Origin: Acidobacteriota bacterium
GTDB taxonomy: Bacteria > Acidobacteriota > Terriglobia > 2-12-FULL-54-10
Reading direction: 5' to 3'
Length of the DNA: 41,453 nt
Assembly: GCA_016191085.1 (NCBI GenBank)
Contig: JACPPJ010000076.1
Location: 1-41,453 of the forward strand
Each line of letters starts with the position of its first letter. Within the stretch, counting starts at the first letter, position 1. Made by a program: the position numbers and the translations under genes. Shown piece by piece: positions 39,495 to 41,453 of the stretch. The notes under the pieces are model-generated. The model was not told the DNA's origin. It searched no databases and saw only the letters and a list, made by a program, of their open reading frames with translations.

Positions 39495-41453
39495 TTAGGT
39501 GAGATAGGTGACGTCGTAGGTGGCTGTCCCGTGCCCTACACGCTCGGGCCGCTTGACTTCGATTTCGAAACCAGCCTGACGGATGGTGTCGAGGTCATTT
39601 GCGAACCGCTGAGCAAATTGCTGGACAGAATTCAGGCTGAAGGGCAACCCAAAATCTTTCGAGAGCCGTTTGAGCGCGACAAACAGATCGCGAGCGAGCG
39701 CACCCTCGATGGTCGTCTCGTCCCGGAAATCGATCTGGTATCGTTCAAGGAACGTGGCCAGGTTTGTTTTGGCGACGTTTAAGGCGGTGCAGGCCGAGTC
39801 CGCCTCGAGCGCGTGACGGTAGGCTTTGAAAAGCGCCGCCAGACAGGTGGCGATGGGATTGGACTCGCGCGCAGTTTCAAGGCCAACGCTGTTAAGCGAG
39901 GCGATCCGGTGCGTGAACTGCGGGTGAAGTTCGGTGAGCGCCCGGTCGAGCACCTCCTGCGATTCTCCGGCCAGCATCATCAGGTACATGAGGCTCAGGT
40001 AATCATTTGAACGGCGCTTACTGTGGCTGCCCAAGCTGCGGTGCAGAAGCCGCATGACTTTTTCCTGCGCGCCGTCGCGGAGCAAAGCCAGCACGGAACT
40101 GGTGCGTTTCATCAGGGCGGAGAGAATCAGGTCGCGGTGCTCGCGGAGTGCGGCCAAGACTTTTGCTTCCAAAAAGCAGTCGCTCGCCTGCGCATCGAGG
40201 TCGAACCGGATGGTAAAGGAGCGAGAGAGGATTTCAGCCAACTCGCCGCCCAATGGCTCGATGCCGGTGGTGTTGAGCAGGCATTTGGTGCGCTCGATGA
40301 CCGTCTCGGTGTCGGTGCCGCTTTTGCGTTTTTCCTTGGCGATGCCAGTGATGCTGGTCAGGATGAACGTCGTCAGCTCCTCACTCATCTGCTTGACCTC
40401 GATGTTGTCGAGCACAATGAGCGGATTCTGCGAGCCGTCGGTATAGTTGGCGGCATCGGTGCTCTTTTTCTGCTGCGGCTCACCATAGAGCAGCGCCGAG
40501 ATTAGTTTGCTGGCGGTCGTCTTGCCTGAACCGGCGGGCCCTTCGAAGCGGGTCATGGGCCGCGTGCCGGCAAAATCGATCAACAGAAAACAGGAAAGCC
40601 ACAACAGGATCAGGACGCGGTCGCCCGGCGCGCAGGTGAGGTTATTGAGAAGAAGCTCCGCCAGGAAACGGTCGGCTTCGGCGGGATCGGCGTCGGGGAG
40701 GAAACGAATCGGGGTCATCTTGCGCGAGCCGTCCAGGATGACATCGTCGGCGTTGCCGCCGTTGGTGAGGATTTCGACGCCTTCGGGTGAAATCTTTGCA
40801 ATCTCGCGGTCGGGGTTGTTGAGATTGAAATAGACGGTCTGCCTACCCACGTCTGTGTGCAGCCACGAAAAATGTTCCCGCACTTGGCCGCGCTCGACCG
40901 CGAGGTTCGCCAGCACCTCATAGAACGTGCGGCCGACGGCGGTGGTTTGAACGATGCCAGTGTGTTTGTACATGAGTGACGCATAGAGCCGCCTGCGTCC
41001 ACGATCCAAGGTGTCCATCCACAGGATGGTGTCGTCGAAAAACAGGAACGGCTCGCCCTGGGGCGTGCGAAAAAACCGCGCTCCATGATCCCGGAACCAG
41101 TCATAGGCGGCCTCGGCGGCAAGCGTAAAATCCGGTACACCACGCTCCGCCTCCGACGCCGCGAGCACTTCTTCGATGCGTGCCCGACACGATCCCGGCG
41201 GAGCATCGGAATCGGGTTTTTTCTGTTTTCGTTTGTTCGCGGCTTGAGAGCGTTGCTCCTTCCGCGCCGCGCGCACCTGCTCGCGCAGCGTGGCCAGCAA
41301 GAGTCCTGTCTTGCCGTACCGCTCTTGAATGAGTTTCAGATGGCGGTTCTGCTCTAGCGGAGAGAGTGACGCTATCTCGCGCAGAATCGGTTCAAGCAAG
41401 CGGTTGCGTTCTTCCTCGGAGACCTCGATCGGCAGCCGCGAGATACTGAATTC
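39495..41453 (-). CDS. Phage primase/helicase, C-terminal part
   Basis: The frame is open through the window edge at 41453, so the N-terminus is missing. A TTG at 41399 would start a 634-residue product, but 18 further codons upstream are also coding-like (EFSISRLPIEV). The visible part is a phage replication ATPase: Walker A FEGPAGSGKTTASKLI (about 287-294 from the TTG), Walker B NPLIVLDNIE, and a later NTTGIEPLGGELAEILSRSF stretch typical of AAA sensor/Arg-finger regions. A primase domain probably lies outside the window. It flanks the repeat region, as a replication protein would flank an origin. Confidence 0.75.
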   Translation of the reverse strand, partial: EFSISRLPIEVSEEERNRLLEPILREIASLSPLEQNRHLKLIQERYGKTGLLLATLREQVRAARKEQRSQAANKRKQKKPDSDAPPGSCRARIEEVLAASEAERGVPDFTLAAEAAYDWFRDHGARFFRTPQGEPFLFFDDTILWMDTLDRGRRRLYASLMYKHTGIVQTTAVGRTFYEVLANLAVERGQVREHFSWLHTDVGRQTVYFNLNNPDREIAKISPEGVEILTNGGNADDVILDGSRKMTPIRFLPDADPAEADRFLAELLLNNLTCAPGDRVLILLWLSCFLLIDFAGTRPMTRFEGPAGSGKTTASKLISALLYGEPQQKKSTDAANYTDGSQNPLIVLDNIEVKQMSEELTTFILTSITGIAKEKRKSGTDTETVIERTKCLLNTTGIEPLGGELAEILSRSFTIRFDLDAQASDCFLEAKVLAALREHRDLILSALMKRTSSVLALLRDGAQEKVMRLLHRSLGSHSKRRSNDYLSLMYLMMLAGESQEVLDRALTELHPQFTHRIASLNSVGLETARESNPIATCLAALFKAYRHALEADSACTALNVAKTNLATFLERYQIDFRDETTIEGALARDLFVALKRLSKDFGLPFSLNSVQQFAQRFANDLDTIRQAGFEIEVKRPERVGHGTATYDVTYLT

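Larger units (their letters stand above)
8180..41453. mobile_element. Lambda-type siphophage/prophage, incomplete at the right edge
   Basis: About 33 kb of phage genes in lambda-like order: small and large terminase, portal, protease-capsid, decoration, completion proteins, tube, G/G-T chaperones, tape measure, tip and fibres, plus lysis, methylation and replication genes. Most lie on the minus strand. The left boundary is placed where mer coding sense is lost (about 8180; uncertainty up to 8340). No integrase, repressor, att repeat or tRNA is seen. The right end lies beyond the window. Confidence 0.85.

Noticed and set aside
41448..41453. Window ends exactly on an EcoRI site
   Set aside because: GAATTC also occurs uncut inside the window, and the left end is not such a site, so this is not evidence of a cloning junction at 8180.

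Overview
The window has two parts that meet near position 8180. Positions 1 to about 8180 look like the chromosome of a GC-rich Gram-negative soil or sediment bacterium. I favour Acidobacteriota (Solibacter/Bryobacter-like) because of a DUF5818-like exported protein, a diheme cytochrome c lipoprotein and the arsenosugar gene pair, but no rRNA or marker gene confirms this. The rest, to 41453, is most of the structural half and part of the early region of a lambda-type siphophage or prophage, mostly on the minus strand. No integrase, repressor or att site is visible.

Bacterial part. On the minus strand, reading from 6498 down to 1: ECF sigma factor, zinc-finger anti-sigma factor, a DUF3179 protein, a small exported DUF5818-like protein, a diheme cytochrome c lipoprotein, a PilZ protein, an ArsM-like methyltransferase, the radical SAM enzyme ArsS, and a PiT phosphate transporter cut by the window edge. 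Many neighbours overlap by one to four bases. The DUF3179 gene has an in-frame TGA exactly where the family has the first Cys of its CPLC motif. A stem-loop follows at the distance expected of a bacterial SECIS element, so it is a candidate selenoprotein and the most interesting item here. On the plus strand, divergent from the sigma factor, lies a metal operon: a CsoR-type repressor with a G/C-tract operator, a MerT-MerP fusion, a MerC-like protein, and the start of an HMA-domain gene (MerP or the MerA N-terminus) cut off at the phage junction.

Phage part, in transcription order from right to left. First comes a primase/helicase (cut by the right edge), then a 0.4-kb noncoding region with many GGGAAGGT octamers in pairs (candidate origin), a frameshifted gene, a hypothetical gene, and TGACGAC repeats upstream of a C5 cytosine methyltransferase. 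Two ParB-domain/DNA-methyltransferase fusions and small membrane proteins follow. Four small plus-strand genes (31248-32573, ending in a DUF3489 protein) interrupt this order. Then comes a lambda-like late operon: small and large terminase, head-tail joining protein, portal, fused prohead protease and major capsid protein, DUF2190 decoration protein, head and tail completion proteins, tail tube protein, tail chaperones G and G-T joined by a canonical -1 slippery site, a YozE-like protein, the tape measure protein, a small membrane protein, a gpM-like protein, an M15 endolysin, a coiled-coil membrane protein, several fibre or decoration proteins, and a 1039-codon baseplate hub. The hub reading frame runs without its own stop into the mer gene.

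The bacterial genes suggest a metal and redox stress locus (arsenic methylation and arsenosugar synthesis, mercury uptake and detoxification, sigma-factor control). The phage genes form a coherent packaging, head, tail and lysis module with a self-methylation cassette. The junction damages genes on both sides. It may be a real prophage boundary, a remnant, or a cloning or assembly chimera; the sequence alone does not decide.
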